NCBI RefSeq assembly: GCF_004377485.1
Contig: NZ_SNTY01000088.1
Coordinates: 1 to 64,000 of the forward strand
Direction of reading: 5' to 3'
Length of the DNA stretch: 64,000 nt
Source: Alkanindiges illinoisensis
GTDB lineage: Bacteria > Pseudomonadota > Gammaproteobacteria > Pseudomonadales > Moraxellaceae
Of the stretch, positions 1 to 8,726 are shown one piece after another. Each line of letters starts with the position of its first letter. Within the stretch, counting starts at the first letter, position 1. Position numbers and translations under genes: made by a program. Below the pieces are notes generated by a model, which saw only the letters and a list, made by a program, of their open reading frames with translations, had not been told where the DNA came from and made no database searches.

Positions 1-127
1 TGGGCGCACGCCTATGGAAACATTGCTTGATGGAAAACAGATTTGGGCTGAAAAGAATCTAGCTCAAATTTAACCTGACACTCATCATCAAAACGGGTAA
101 CTGTCAGATCAGGTTTGAGCTAGTACA
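1..127 (+). mobile_element. Right end of an IS481-type insertion sequence (partial)
   Basis: The window opens inside an insertion sequence. It holds the last 23 codons of a transposase (stop at 71-73), then about 54 non-coding bases that finish in a terminal sequence which, read inward on the minus strand, begins TGTACTAGCTCAAACCTGAT. The element seems to end at about 127, because from 130 onward the sequence encodes an unrelated permease in an uninterrupted frame. The left end, the target duplication and the rest of the transposase lie outside the window, so family and boundary are inferred. Confidence 0.65.
2..73 (+). CDS. Transposase, C-terminal 23 residues (IS481/DDE integrase type), cut by window edge
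   Basis: The open frame from base 2 reads GRTPMETLLDGKQIWAEK and ends at TAA 71-73. This 'GRTP-x-E/Q-T-hydrophobic-x-D-G-K' tail is the usual C-terminus of IS481-family DDE transposases just after the integrase core. These enzymes cut and join the ends of their own element. Only the last 23 residues are visible, so no catalytic residue can be checked. The transposase runs in the same direction as the truncated permease that follows. Confidence 0.6.
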   Translation, partial: GRTPMETLLDGKQIWAEKNLAQI

Positions 128-129
128 GT

Positions 130-600
130 TTAGTCTATGCACTTATTGGCGCTATTGTCGTTTTCGCTGGAACAAACTGGATTGAAAAAATGATGCCACC
201 TGTAGTGACAGGTGCGATTGTCATGATTATTGGCTTAAATCTCGCGCCAGCAACTGTTGGCAGCGTGGCCAAAACTCTAGTAGCAGCACTGATAGCTATT
301 GCATTAGGTTTATCCCCAAAATTTGGTGCCGTCATAAGTATTATTCGGGCAGCTATTTTAGGTGGCGCTTCTATTGTGGTTTTTGGCTTAATTACGGTTG
401 CTGGTGCAAAGATCTGGATTAATAACCAAGTAGATTTTAATAATAATAAAAATCTGCTTATTGCAGCAGCAACATTAATTTTAGGTACTGGCAACTTTGC
501 ACTTCACATTGGAACATTTGACCTAGGTGGCATTGGCACAGCAACTTTTGCAGCGATCTTACTCAATGCATTTTTTAACCTAAAAAAAGAAGTTAACTAA
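130..600 (+). pseudogene. 5'-truncated UraA-like uracil/xanthine permease (NCS2 family)
   Basis: The reading frame is open from base 124, just inside the element end, to the stop at 598-600; about 157 residues correspond to permease. They match the C-terminal third of nucleobase:cation symporter-2 proteins. The 'PPVVTG' helix start with the following 'MIIGLNLAP', and the late block 'ILGGASIVVFGLITVAG' followed by a 'VDF-NNN-KNLLIAAATLILG' segment, resemble E. coli UraA closely. Family members have about 400-450 residues, so the first two thirds, including the early transmembrane helices and the substrate site, are missing. The break coincides with the insertion-sequence end at about 127. The first in-frame ATG is at 190. 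The remnant is very unlikely to transport uracil. The upstream half might still exist on the other side of the element. Confidence 0.8.
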
Positions 601-784
601 AAAAATTAATTGAGTTAACGAAGGTGCAGTTTTAAAATAATTCTGTACCTTCACAATTAATAAACTACTGTAAAACAGCTTACGTTAAACTTATAAATAA
701 CCATTAGTTCACTTTAGAAATAATTGGCACTCAGCAAATTTTGCTAATATAACAAGCTGTTCTTTAAGATAAGGTAATTGCATC

Positions 785-1318
785 ATGGCTAAAAATGCTC
801 TACAGGCGCAGCTTTTAAAAGCCGGTTTGGTTGATACCAAAAAAGCCCAGCAAATTAATAAACAAAATCAGCATGCGAAGCGCACGGGTGAGCAAACTGA
901 TGCTGAGGTAAAACAGGCTCTTGCTGAAGCACAAAGAAAGAAATTACAAAAAGATCAGCAGCTGAATCTGGAAAAGCAGCGCGCTCTTGAAGAAAAAACG
1001 CTAAAAGCTAATATTATACAAATGCTTAAGCAGCATCGTCTTAAAGAAACTGATGGAGATATAGCTTATCAGTTTGTTGATAATGGCAAGATTAAAAAGA
1101 TTTATATTACTCAAAAGCTTTATGATCAGATAGTCGCTGGCCATGTTGCCATTGGTCGTCTGGAAGATAGTTATGCCCTGCTCCCACGACCACTGGCTGA
1201 TCGTATTAATGAAAAAATGACAGGATTTATTGTTGTGGCTAATACCAAGAGTGAGAAACAGATGGATGAGGATGATCCATATGCTGCTTATGTGATTCCA
1301 GATGATTTAATTTGGTAA
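785..1318 (+). CDS. DUF2058 family protein (YaiL-like)
   Basis: A 177-residue soluble protein matching the DUF2058/YaiL family, whose members are about 180 residues. The first 75 residues are very rich in Lys, Gln and Glu and are predicted to be helical or coiled-coil, beginning 'NALQAQLLKAGLVDTKKA'. The second half is a compact domain with 'DGDIAYQFVDNGKIKKIYI' and a tail of Asp/Glu residues before 'YVIPDDLIW'. The family has been linked to nucleoprotein or polynucleotide-associated roles, but its biochemical function is not established. A modest ribosome site (AAGG) precedes the ATG. The gene stands alone, and a shared terminator follows at 1423-1459. Confidence 0.85.
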   Translation: MAKNALQAQLLKAGLVDTKKAQQINKQNQHAKRTGEQTDAEVKQALAEAQRKKLQKDQQLNLEKQRALEEKTLKANIIQMLKQHRLKETDGDIAYQFVDNGKIKKIYITQKLYDQIVAGHVAIGRLEDSYALLPRPLADRINEKMTGFIVVANTKSEKQMDEDDPYAAYVIPDDLIW

Positions 1319-1422
1319 GTAATTTATCTGGTTATAATTTGGGTTAGTGGATTTAATTTATTAATTTTTTAGAAAACTACACTAGGATATTAAATTAGTT
1401 TCTTATTGTGATAGAAAAATTA

Positions 1423-1459
1423 AAAACCGCTATTCCACAAAAGAATAAGCGGTTTTTTA
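1423..1459. terminator. Bidirectional Rho-independent terminator between DUF2058 gene and pyrF
   Basis: An AAAACCGC(T)ATTC stem pairs with GAATAAGCGGTTTT, with one bulged base and a short CACAAAA loop. A-runs lie on the left and T-runs on the right, so it can end transcription from either side. It sits between the convergent DUF2058 gene and pyrF. Confidence 0.8.
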
Positions 1460-1476
1460 TTTAATCATTATCAAAG

Positions 1477-2172
1477 CTACTGAATAGACTGATAAATTTC
1501 TATAAGTTTTTGTTGAGGGTTATCAGCCTTGGTAATCGGACGACCAATTACCATATAGTCCACGCCATCCTGAATGGCCTGTTGCGGTGTAACAATGCGT
1601 TTTTGATCATCTGTAGCGCTATCAGCTGGCCGAATCCCAGGAGTTACCAATAAAAAATCTGGCCCCAATTGAGCTCTAAGAATTTTTGATTCCTGTGCCG
1701 AGCACACCACACCATCTACCCCACAGGATTTTGTTAAAGCTGCCAGTTTAACCACCTGCTCTGCTGCATTAGCCTGAATGCCCAGCTCATGAAGATCGTC
1801 GTTACTCATGGAAGTAAGCACGGTAACGGCAATAAGATGGGTATTGTAATTGCCCTTTTTAAGTCTTGATATCGTGGTTTCCATCATTTCACGGCCACCA
1901 CTGGCATGAACATTAACCATCCATACCCCGAGATCAGCGGCTGCCAGTACGGCTTGTGCTGTAGTATTTGGAATATCATGAAATTTAAGGTCAAGAAATA
2001 CATCGAACTGCCGCTGATGTAACTCCTGAATAATCTGGGGTCCAAGCCGTGTAAATAACTCCTTACCGACCTTAAGGCGGCATAATTTCGGATCCATCTG
2101 ATCTGCCAGACTTAAGGCATCACGCTGGTTATTGACATCAAGGGCAACAATAATACTCAAAATCGTATCCAA
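1477..2172 (-). CDS. pyrF: Orotidine 5'-phosphate decarboxylase
   Basis: The enzyme decarboxylates OMP to UMP, the last step of de novo pyrimidine synthesis, in the cytoplasm. The 231 residues are the normal length for bacterial PyrF. The (beta/alpha)8 barrel is recognisable from the first strand '[14 protein letters not shown]', the catalytic block '[14 protein letters not shown]' (the Lys-Asp pair that drives decarboxylation), 'VTPGIRPA' and the phosphate-binding end '[11 protein letters not shown]'. It follows lapA on the same strand. A strong terminator overlaps the lapA stop codon, so pyrF probably has its own promoter in the roughly 20 bases between them or depends on read-through. Confidence 0.97.
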   Translation of the reverse strand: MDTILSIIVALDVNNQRDALSLADQMDPKLCRLKVGKELFTRLGPQIIQELHQRQFDVFLDLKFHDIPNTTAQAVLAAADLGVWMVNVHASGGREMMETTISRLKKGNYNTHLIAVTVLTSMSNDDLHELGIQANAAEQVVKLAALTKSCGVDGVVCSAQESKILRAQLGPDFLLVTPGIRPADSATDDQKRIVTPQQAIQDGVDYMVIGRPITKADNPQQKLIEIYQSIQ

Positions 2173-2182
2173 ACATCAGGCA

Positions 2183-2210
2183 ATAAAAAAGCCCATTATA
2201 ATGGGCTTTT
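2183..2210 (-). terminator. Rho-independent terminator overlapping the lapA stop codon
   Basis: On the minus strand the perfect stem AAAAGCCCAT/ATGGGCTTTT with loop TATA is followed by a T-run (2182-2190). The left arm is formed by the last codons of lapA, and the TAA stop (2196-2198) lies in the loop. The structure sits only a few bases before the pyrF start. Confidence 0.75.
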
Positions 2211-2546
2211 GTGTTGAGCGGGAGTTACATCGACTACCGATTTTTCCTGCTGTGCAGCAATTGCAGCGGCACTTGCAGCCTGAATTTGCTGTTGTCTTAA
2301 AATATCAATTTCACGATTCAAGCGCTGGATCTCCCAGTTACGTTGAAAGACCTTGAATAAGACAACACCCAGCAAGAGTCCAACTACAATTCCTAATATC
2401 AGGGTTAATAGCAGTAATAAACCCACTCTCATGGTTGGAACTTGAGTAAATAACAGATCAACAGGTAGCTCAGTACTATTTTGCAGGACCAATGCAAGCG
2501 CATAGCCAAAAATAATGATAAGCAAGACTATTAAGACATAGCGCAT
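2196..2546 (-). CDS. lapA: LapA-domain inner-membrane protein (DUF1049)
   Basis: A 116-residue protein of the LapA family. LapA works with LapB/YciM in the inner membrane to control LpxC turnover and so lipopolysaccharide supply. There are two membrane helices (about residues 3-20 and 40-65, the second Leu/Gly-rich with 'LILGIVVGLLLGVVLF'), joined by a short periplasmic stretch containing 'NSTELPVDLLF'. A cytoplasmic coiled-coil-like tail contains 'IQRLNREIDILRQQQ'. It lies directly downstream of ihfB, as in many gammaproteobacteria. No lapB is visible next to it. Confidence 0.85.
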   Translation of the reverse strand: MRYVLIVLLIIIFGYALALVLQNSTELPVDLLFTQVPTMRVGLLLLLTLILGIVVGLLLGVVLFKVFQRNWEIQRLNREIDILRQQQIQAASAAAIAAQQEKSVVDVTPAQHKSPL

Positions 2547-2573
2547 TGCATTCTCCAGCTGAAAATTTATATC

Positions 2574-2882
2574 TTATTTGGAATTTAAGGGATCGTTCAC
2601 TGCATCACGCAGTGCTTTACCAGGTTTAAAGTGTGGCACTGCTTTAGCTGCTACTTTTACAGAATCACCAGTTTTTGGATTACGGCCTACACGGGGATCA
2701 CGATGATGCAAAGCAAAACTGCCAAAACCGCGGATTTCGATTCGGTTGTTGGTGGCCAAAGTACCAATCATTTGATCCAGCATGGTTTTAATGGCCTCTT
2801 CAACAACAGCTTCGGAAATGTTGGGTTGCTTACCAGCAATCCGTTCTATGAGGTCAGATTTATTTAAAGCATTCGTTGTCAT
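2574..2882 (-). CDS. ihfB: Integration host factor subunit beta
   Basis: The beta chain of the heterodimeric DNA-bending protein IHF, which acts in nucleoid organisation, recombination and sigma-54 promoters. The 102 residues have the DNABII fold. '[20 protein letters not shown]' lies near the N-terminus, followed by the beta-arm signature '[21 protein letters not shown]', whose Arg-Asn-Pro tip intercalates into DNA. The sequence favours IHF-beta over HU ([14 protein letters not shown] and the '[12 protein letters not shown]' end). It lies between rpsA and lapA in the conserved order. Confidence 0.95.
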   Translation of the reverse strand: MTTNALNKSDLIERIAGKQPNISEAVVEEAIKTMLDQMIGTLATNNRIEIRGFGSFALHHRDPRVGRNPKTGDSVKVAAKAVPHFKPGKALRDAVNDPLNSK

Positions 2883-2934
2883 GATTAATCTCTTAGAAAT
2901 TCAGATAGTTAATCATAGCAGTTTTTTATAATAG

Positions 2935-2969
2935 TTCGGTAGCACGAGTATTATCACTGTGCTACCGAA
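2935..2969 (-). terminator. Perfect 11-bp stem-loop between rpsA and ihfB
   Basis: TTCGGTAGCAC (2935-2945) pairs perfectly with GTGCTACCGAA (2959-2969) around a 13-base loop. In transcription direction only an A/T-mixed stretch and TATAAAAAAC follow, not a clear T-run. It may be a weak terminator, an attenuator or an mRNA end-protecting hairpin that lowers ihfB expression relative to rpsA. Confidence 0.55.
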
Positions 2970-3005
2970 TGCAACTTTTTATTAAAAGTAAGTGCTAATT
3001 CTCAC

Positions 3006-4691
3006 TTACTTGTTTTGAGCTGCCTTGATCAGGTCGCCCAAAGTCTTAGGACCAGCGTCCTGGTTACTAGCAGCTGGGCTGGTAGTACGCAGATTATTGA
3101 TGGCTTCACGCTCTTCCGCTTCATCTTTTGCCTTGATAGACAGGTTGATGGTACGGGATTTACGGTCAACATTAATAATCTTGGCTTCGATTTCCTGACC
3201 AATGCTTAAGTGCTTGGTCGCATCTTCAACGCGGTCACGATTGATTTCAGAAGCTTTCAAGGTTGCTTCGATGTCGTCAGCCAGTTTCACAGTAGCGCCA
3301 CGGGCATCAACTTCAGTAATCGTACCTTTAACCAGAGCACCGCGCTCATTCTTGGACAGATAGTCATTGAATGGATCGTTGTTCAGTTGTTTTACGCCAA
3401 GGCTGATACGGTTGCCTTCTGCATCAACTGACAGGATAACGGCTTCAACAGTGTCGCCTTTCTTGTAACGACGGATGGCTTCTTCGCCAGCTTCGTTCCA
3501 GGAAATGTCAGACAGGTGAACTAAACCATCAATACCACCAGGCAGGCCAATGAAGATACCAAAGTCAGTGATTGACTTGATAGTACCAGACACTTTTTCA
3601 CCTTTTTCATGGTTCTTGGCAAACTCTTCCCATGGATTAGCACGAGTTTGTTTGATACCCAGAGAAATACGACGACGCTCTTCGTCCACTTCCAGAACCA
3701 TAACATCAACTTCATCACCAATCTGAACCACTTTGGATGGATGAATGTTTTTGTTGGTATGATCCATTTCAGATACGTGTACCAGACCTTCCACACCTTC
3801 AGCGATTTCTGCAAAGCAGCCGTAGTCAGTCAGATTGGTTACGCGTGCCTTAACAATGGAGCCTTTTGGATAACGGCTCATGATTTCTAACCATGGATCA
3901 GAACCTAATTGTTTCAGGCCCAAGGATACACGGTTGCGCTCGCGGTCAAACTTCAGGACTTTAACAGTCACTTCCTGACCAACTTCTACCACTTCAGATG
4001 GATGCTTGATGCGTTTCCAAGCCATGTCAGTGATATGCAACAGGCCATCAATGCCACCCAGATCAACGAATGCACCGTAGTCTGTCAGGTTTTTGATTAC
4101 GCCAGTAACAACCTGACCTTCTTCCAGTTGACCCAGCAGTGCTTCACGCTCTGCAGAGCTTTCGGCTTCCATAACCGCACGACGGCTTACCACAACGTTA
4201 TTGCGCTTGGCATCAAGCTTGATAACTTTGAACTCGAGATCCTTACCTTCCAGGTGAGTCGTATCACGGATAGGACGGGTATCTACCAGAGAGCCAGGCA
4301 GGAATGCACGAACTGGACCGATGTCCACAGTGAAGCCGCCTTTAACCTTACCAGAAATAACGCCGGTAACGATTTCGCCATCTTCAAAGATTTTTTCAAG
4401 TTTGGTCCAGGTTTCAGCACGCTTGGCTTTTTCGCGAGACAATACAGTTTGACCCATACCGTTGTCTAACGCTTCAACCACGACGTCAACGGAGTCGCCA
4501 ATAGCAACTTCCAGTTCACGCTGATCGTTTAGAAACTCTGAACGCGGCACTACACCTTCAGACTTAAGACCGGTATCAACTGTTACCCAGTCGCTGTCGA
4601 TGTTTACTACGGTGCCTTGGATCACTGCGCCTTTTTCGACGTCAAGATTTAATTGGCTTTCTTCAAATAAGGCGGCAAAAGATTCCGTCAT
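3006..4691 (-). CDS. rpsA: 30S ribosomal protein S1
   Basis: The 561-residue S1 protein binds mRNA upstream of the start codon and helps place it on the 30S subunit. Six S1/OB-fold RNA-binding repeats can be followed: the degenerate first two (about residues 20-170), then four clear copies each starting with variants of 'G-x-V-x-x-x-T-D-Y/F-G-x-F' (for example '[20 protein letters not shown]', '[20 protein letters not shown]', '[20 protein letters not shown]'). The length matches E. coli S1 (557). The neighbours cmk upstream and ihfB downstream are the classical arrangement. The 147-base leader before the start is a likely site of S1 autoregulation, though no specific element was identified. 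Confidence 0.98.
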   Translation of the reverse strand: MTESFAALFEESQLNLDVEKGAVIQGTVVNIDSDWVTVDTGLKSEGVVPRSEFLNDQRELEVAIGDSVDVVVEALDNGMGQTVLSREKAKRAETWTKLEKIFEDGEIVTGVISGKVKGGFTVDIGPVRAFLPGSLVDTRPIRDTTHLEGKDLEFKVIKLDAKRNNVVVSRRAVMEAESSAEREALLGQLEEGQVVTGVIKNLTDYGAFVDLGGIDGLLHITDMAWKRIKHPSEVVEVGQEVTVKVLKFDRERNRVSLGLKQLGSDPWLEIMSRYPKGSIVKARVTNLTDYGCFAEIAEGVEGLVHVSEMDHTNKNIHPSKVVQIGDEVDVMVLEVDEERRRISLGIKQTRANPWEEFAKNHEKGEKVSGTIKSITDFGIFIGLPGGIDGLVHLSDISWNEAGEEAIRRYKKGDTVEAVILSVDAEGNRISLGVKQLNNDPFNDYLSKNERGALVKGTITEVDARGATVKLADDIEATLKASEINRDRVEDATKHLSIGQEIEAKIINVDRKSRTINLSIKAKDEAEEREAINNLRTTSPAASNQDAGPKTLGDLIKAAQNK

Positions 4692-4838
4692 GGTATACCT
4701 TGTTGGTTAGTGAAGCCGTCCTGGATCAGTCAGGTACGGGATTAAGTGAGATAACCTGCAATGACCCTGAATCTGATCAATCATCGCGGCTATCATAAAA
4801 AAACTGTACAACTGGTTTAAGCTGGCACCAATAACAGG

Positions 4839-5537
4839 CTATGGTGAATTGACTGTAGTCTGATATCTGCTGTCAATATAATCAATGAGTGTTTTGAGCA
4901 CTTGATCAATTGTCAAAACTGAGCTATCAATAACCAAGGCATCATGCGCTGGTTTAAGCGGCGCAACGGTTCGTTCCATATCGCGCTTATCGCGAGTCTG
5001 TAGGTCAGCTAAAATGGCATCAATTTTAGCATCTACCCCCATATCCTGCAACTGTTTTACACGACGGCCTGCCCTGGCCTCTGCACTGGCAGTCAGATAA
5101 ATCTTGGCAGGGGCGTCCGGAAACACCACAGTTCCCATATCACGGCCATCAGCCACCAGTCCCGGCGCTCTGGCAAAATCGCGTTGACGCTTGAATAAGG
5201 CTTCACGCAGACTTGGAATTACCGCCACTTTGGACGCCATACTGCCCACTTCTTCGGTACGGATCTGGTCAGTAACATCCTGACCATTTAGCAAAATCTG
5301 TGTACCCTGATTATCCTGAACAATAAACTGAATATCCAGTGAAGCTGCAAGGTGTTCCAGTGCAGGCAAATTTAATGGTTCCTGCAACAGATCAGCCTGA
5401 TAAGCAGCCAGTCCCAGCAATCGGTACAATGCACCAGAATCCAGAAAGTGGTAGCCATAATGGCGGGCCAGTTTTCCGGCAAGTGTTCCCTTGCCCGAAC
5501 CACTTGGCCCATCAATTGTAATCACAAAAACAGACAT
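4839..5537 (-). CDS. cmk: Cytidylate kinase
   Basis: Phosphorylates CMP and dCMP with ATP in nucleotide salvage and lipid precursor supply. The 232 residues carry the P-loop '[15 protein letters not shown]' near the N-terminus, the '[11 protein letters not shown]' NMP-binding segment, and the '[13 protein letters not shown]' motif that is typical of bacterial CMP kinases and reads the cytosine base. The LID region '[19 protein letters not shown]' follows. It lies upstream of rpsA on the same strand; the 147-base gap suggests rpsA also has its own promoter. Confidence 0.97.
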   Translation of the reverse strand: MSVFVITIDGPSGSGKGTLAGKLARHYGYHFLDSGALYRLLGLAAYQADLLQEPLNLPALEHLAASLDIQFIVQDNQGTQILLNGQDVTDQIRTEEVGSMASKVAVIPSLREALFKRQRDFARAPGLVADGRDMGTVVFPDAPAKIYLTASAEARAGRRVKQLQDMGVDAKIDAILADLQTRDKRDMERTVAPLKPAHDALVIDSSVLTIDQVLKTLIDYIDSRYQTTVNSP

Positions 5538-5568
5538 GCAATAATCGCCTTATAACCTGAAATTCGCT

Positions 5569-5997
5569 TTATAGCTGGCGCGCAATTTTTGCAAGACCTA
5601 CACCAATCGCAACTTTTAGACCAGCCAGAACAGGTAATGACATTAAAGGTAGTTTGCCAGTGAGTTCAATCTCATAAGTCAGCAAAGTACCACCGTCAAT
5701 AGTAGTAAATTTAAGCCGCCCTACATGATGTTTAATTAAAGGATTGCCAATTAACTTATATTCAATTAACTGATTTGGTTCTAGCGTGATGATTTGCTCT
5801 TTAATTGGCTTAACAGGGCCAAAACCCATCTGGCGCACAGAACCCAGACCATCCGGGTTTTGTGGATCAGCAGAATCCTTAATGCGCTCTACCTGTACTG
5901 GCCAAAACGCATCATTATAAATACTGTGTTTGGAAAATGCCTCAAAAACCTGTGCAGGCGATTGTTTAAATTTTTGTTGAACGGTAATTTTTGCCAT
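5569..5997 (-). CDS. SRPBCC (START-like) family protein
   Basis: A 142-residue protein of the SRPBCC/polyketide cyclase superfamily, whose helix-grip fold binds hydrophobic ligands. Visible family features are the N-terminal strand and helix 'VQQKFKQSPAQVFEAFS', the loop 'SVRQMGFGPVKPIKEQII', the strand 'NQLIEYKLIGNP' and the long C-terminal helix ending in 'VGLAKIARQL'. The ligand is unknown. It sits 31 bases before cmk on the same strand but has no obvious functional tie to it. Confidence 0.8.
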   Translation of the reverse strand: MAKITVQQKFKQSPAQVFEAFSKHSIYNDAFWPVQVERIKDSADPQNPDGLGSVRQMGFGPVKPIKEQIITLEPNQLIEYKLIGNPLIKHHVGRLKFTTIDGGTLLTYEIELTGKLPLMSLPVLAGLKVAIGVGLAKIARQL

Positions 5998-6098
5998 AGC
6001 ATCGATCTGTCGTAAAAAAATTGCCTTAGCCTATCATAATTTTTTTATATTGCTGGGTTTTTCAATAATTGTTAACAATCAGAGGGTTGTTTGAAATG

Positions 6099-6593
6099 TT
6101 ATTTTTGACGACGTGCTGCAAAAAATTGCTTCAGTATTTGTTGTGACTGTTCAGCAAGAACACCACCCTCAAAACTGAAAAAATGGTTATAAAAGCCACT
6201 TTGCATCAGTTGGCGGGCGCTAATCAGTGAGCCAGCGCGAGGCTCTGATGCAGCAAATACCACATGCTGCACCCGGGCATGAATCAAAGCACCGACACAT
6301 TGGGTGCAAGGTTCAAGGGTCACATACAATGTGGTATTAAGAGGCAACCGATAATTTTGCAAGCGCTGGCATGCGTCCCGGATCGCACAGATCTCAGCAT
6401 GCGCAGTAGGATCATGCAATCCAATGGGCTGATTAAAACCTGAGCCGATGACCTGCTCATGATGAACCAGTATTGCCCCCACTGGCACTTCGCCATAGCT
6501 TGCTGCCTGCTGGGCCAGTTGTAAGGCTTGTTGCATCCAGTACGCATGCTTATCCGCTGGCGTACTATTATGGAAATCTACCTCAGCCAACAA
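6099..6593 (-). CDS. tadA: tRNA-specific adenosine deaminase
   Basis: Deaminates adenosine 34 to inosine in the tRNA-Arg(ACG) wobble position. The zinc site of the cytidine-deaminase fold is complete: His65-Ala-Glu67 in 'DPTAHAEI' (Glu is the proton shuttle) and Cys96/Cys99 in 'LEPCTQC'. The 164 residues match the family. The chosen start is a TTG at 6593 because the following 'EVDF' and 'HAYWMQQAL' align with the E. coli N-terminus. The next ATG is inside 'YWMQQAL' and would remove the first helix. It is followed on the same strand, further upstream in the genome, by the hydratase-like gene and ung. Confidence 0.93.
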   Translation of the reverse strand: MLAEVDFHNSTPADKHAYWMQQALQLAQQAASYGEVPVGAILVHHEQVIGSGFNQPIGLHDPTAHAEICAIRDACQRLQNYRLPLNTTLYVTLEPCTQCVGALIHARVQHVVFAASEPRAGSLISARQLMQSGFYNHFFSFEGGVLAEQSQQILKQFFAARRQK

Positions 6594-6641
6594 TGTACTA
6601 TACCCAGTCTGCCAAATCGCGGCCCTTAAATATGATGAACA

Positions 6642-7763
6642 TCAAACCACATCAAACTTTTGCAGGATTTCCATCCATTCCGGATCATCAGCTACTGGGA
6701 CGGTTCCTAATGCTTCTTTTAAGCTATTAAATGACTTGGCCTGCCATGACGGTGATAAATCCTTATCTACCAGACGGGCACGTACCCCTTCATTAAAGTC
6801 AGGATGCACAGTTTTCCATTCAGCCAGCGTTTTTTCCAGTTCAAACACACGTGACCATGCCGGTGCTGTTTTACCCCATTGCCACAATAGCCAGGTTAGC
6901 GCAGCCGTAGAGGGCGAGCCTTTAGCCAGATTCTCACCTGCCTGACGCAGCCAGTCACTGCGGGCTTCCATCAAGCTAGTGATGGCCTGATAGTCCTGCA
7001 TAAAACTTTGTCCACGGCAAACACTGTGAATCACATCCAGTGAATCCTGCAAAGGTCCAGCAGACAGTGGGCGATGCAGCGCATCCAGTGTGTCATCAAT
7101 AGCGCGGAAAGACCCGGCAGGATAGGCGTCCCAGTCGATCTGGGTAAGACGGACCAATACTTCCTCACGGGTTTCGCCACTGATATGGGTTGCCCAGCCA
7201 ATAGTATAGGCGCCTGACGCACTCATGATAGAGCCAGTTAGACCCAGAAACAGGCCTATCGCCCCACGTTCTGCCAGAAAGCGTGTAGCACCCACATCTG
7301 GATACAGGCCAATGTTGATTTCTGGCATTGCCAGTCGTGAATAGGGTGTTACTAGCCGAAATGGAGCAGCCATGAACAGCCCCATGCCGCCGCCCATTAC
7401 ATAACCTTCTCCCCAGACCACGACAGGCTTCGGATACTGGTGCAAAGCAAGGTCAAGTGCATACTCTTCTTTAAAAAAACCATGCGCGGCAGTAACTTCA
7501 TCATTAAGGATAAGTTGCCGCAATTTGCGTACATCACCACCGGCACAAAATGCTTTGGGTGTAGTGCTATCGAGCCAGATGGCTGTGGTCTGCTCATCGG
7601 TTTTTAAGGTTGCAAATACATCCAATAATGCTTTGGCCAACGCTTCATCCAAGGCATGCAAGGATTTTGGACGATTCAGGCGTACCAGCGTCCAGCCATT
7701 GCCAATGTGTTCTACAATTAAGTCTGGATGCTCAGTTAGGTTTATCATGTAGTGATTACTCAT
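6642..7763 (-). CDS. Enoyl-CoA hydratase/isomerase family protein, probable 3-hydroxyisobutyryl-CoA hydrolase
   Basis: A crotonase-fold acyl-CoA enzyme. Its oxyanion-hole loops are 'AFCAGGDVRKL' and 'GYVMGGGMGL', and the catalytic segment 'MPEINIGLYPDVGATRFL' carries the Glu and Asp typical of the 3-hydroxyisobutyryl-CoA hydrolase subgroup of valine breakdown. The length of about 370 residues and a C-terminal extension beyond the roughly 260-residue hydratase core also fit that subgroup. The ATG at 7763 overlaps the ung stop as ATGA, implying translational coupling. An in-frame ATG at 7778 and one at 7748 are alternatives. Substrate is inferred from the family; no other valine-degradation genes are near. 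Confidence 0.82.
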   Translation of the reverse strand: MSNHYMINLTEHPDLIVEHIGNGWTLVRLNRPKSLHALDEALAKALLDVFATLKTDEQTTAIWLDSTTPKAFCAGGDVRKLRQLILNDEVTAAHGFFKEEYALDLALHQYPKPVVVWGEGYVMGGGMGLFMAAPFRLVTPYSRLAMPEINIGLYPDVGATRFLAERGAIGLFLGLTGSIMSASGAYTIGWATHISGETREEVLVRLTQIDWDAYPAGSFRAIDDTLDALHRPLSAGPLQDSLDVIHSVCRGQSFMQDYQAITSLMEARSDWLRQAGENLAKGSPSTAALTWLLWQWGKTAPAWSRVFELEKTLAEWKTVHPDFNEGVRARLVDKDLSPSWQAKSFNSLKEALGTVPVADDPEWMEILQKFDVV

Positions 7764-8464
7764 TCGTCCAATTGCCATTGAATAGGTGCTTTTCCATGCT
7801 GGCTCAAATACTGGTTTGTTTTTGAAAACACTTTACAGCCAAAAAAACCACCCCGATTGGCGGCCAATGGTGATGGATGGGCCGCCTTTAAAATTAAATG
7901 TTTGCTGCTATCAATGCGCTTGCCTTTACGCTGTGCGTAAGCACCCCATAAAATGAAAACCGTATGTTCGGTCTTTTCATTAATGACATCAATAACACGA
8001 TCTGTAAAATCTTCCCAGCCTTTATTCTGATGAGACGTTGGTGCGCCTGCATTGACTGTCAATACGCTGTTTAGGAGTAATACACCCTGCCGGGCCCAGC
8101 CGGATAAATCACCATGTCTGGCAGGTGGAACGCCCAGATCGTTATACAGTTCCTGATAAATATTTTTCAAGGAAGGCGGTAGTGGAACCCCGCGCTGCAC
8201 TGAGAATGACATGCCATTAGCCTGATTAGGCCCATGATAAGGATCCTGTCCTAAAATCACGACTTTGACTTCATCAAGCGGGGTGGTATTTAGTGCACTA
8301 AAGATTAAAGGACTAGGCGGATAAATAACCTGTTTTTCCTGCTTTTGCGTGGATAAAAAATCACGCAGCTGCGTCATGGTATCGCTAACCAGAATATCAG
8401 TGAGAGGCTGCTTCCAGCTCGGATCAAGCTTTACCCGGTCCAGTATGGTCTCTTCCTGATTCAC
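7760..8464 (-). CDS. ung: Uracil-DNA glycosylase (family 1)
   Basis: Removes uracil from DNA at the start of base-excision repair. The 234 residues contain both active-site motifs: 'GQDPYHGPNQANGMSFSV', where Asp activates water, and 'HPSPLAANRGGFFGC', where His contacts uracil and the loop flips the base. Also present is 'VLLLNSVLTVNAGAPTSHQN'. The gene is 4-base overlapped with the downstream hydratase-like gene. It is divergent from the HPP-CBS gene across 262 bases. Confidence 0.97.
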   Translation of the reverse strand: MNQEETILDRVKLDPSWKQPLTDILVSDTMTQLRDFLSTQKQEKQVIYPPSPLIFSALNTTPLDEVKVVILGQDPYHGPNQANGMSFSVQRGVPLPPSLKNIYQELYNDLGVPPARHGDLSGWARQGVLLLNSVLTVNAGAPTSHQNKGWEDFTDRVIDVINEKTEHTVFILWGAYAQRKGKRIDSSKHLILKAAHPSPLAANRGGFFGCKVFSKTNQYLSQHGKAPIQWQLDE

Positions 8465-8726
8465 TGCGCTCTCCCTTTTACTTCAATGATTTTTCACACA
8501 AATGCAGTGCTTTTTTTAGCACTGTAATTATACCTTTAAATCAAGCTTAATAGGCTTAAAGCCTTTGAAAATACCACTCTATTGTTATTTTTTGTTCAAG
8601 AAATCAGCATCAATAACCATGTGAGCCTTAATATTAGTGTTTTTTCTAACTGTTATCAGTAAATATGTACGACAAATATATATTTATACCCTTAAAATCT
8701 AAACATTGGAATACAGGCTATGACTT

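Noticed and set aside
135-494. 119-codon frame on the minus strand
   Set aside because: It is the complement of the conserved C-terminal part of the UraA-like permease; no family resemblance of its own.
3909-4469. 186-codon open frame on the plus strand opposite rpsA
   Set aside because: It lies entirely inside the strongly supported S1 gene, has no ribosome site and reads as random composition. Other long frames opposite rpsA, mutL and acnB were rejected for the same reason.
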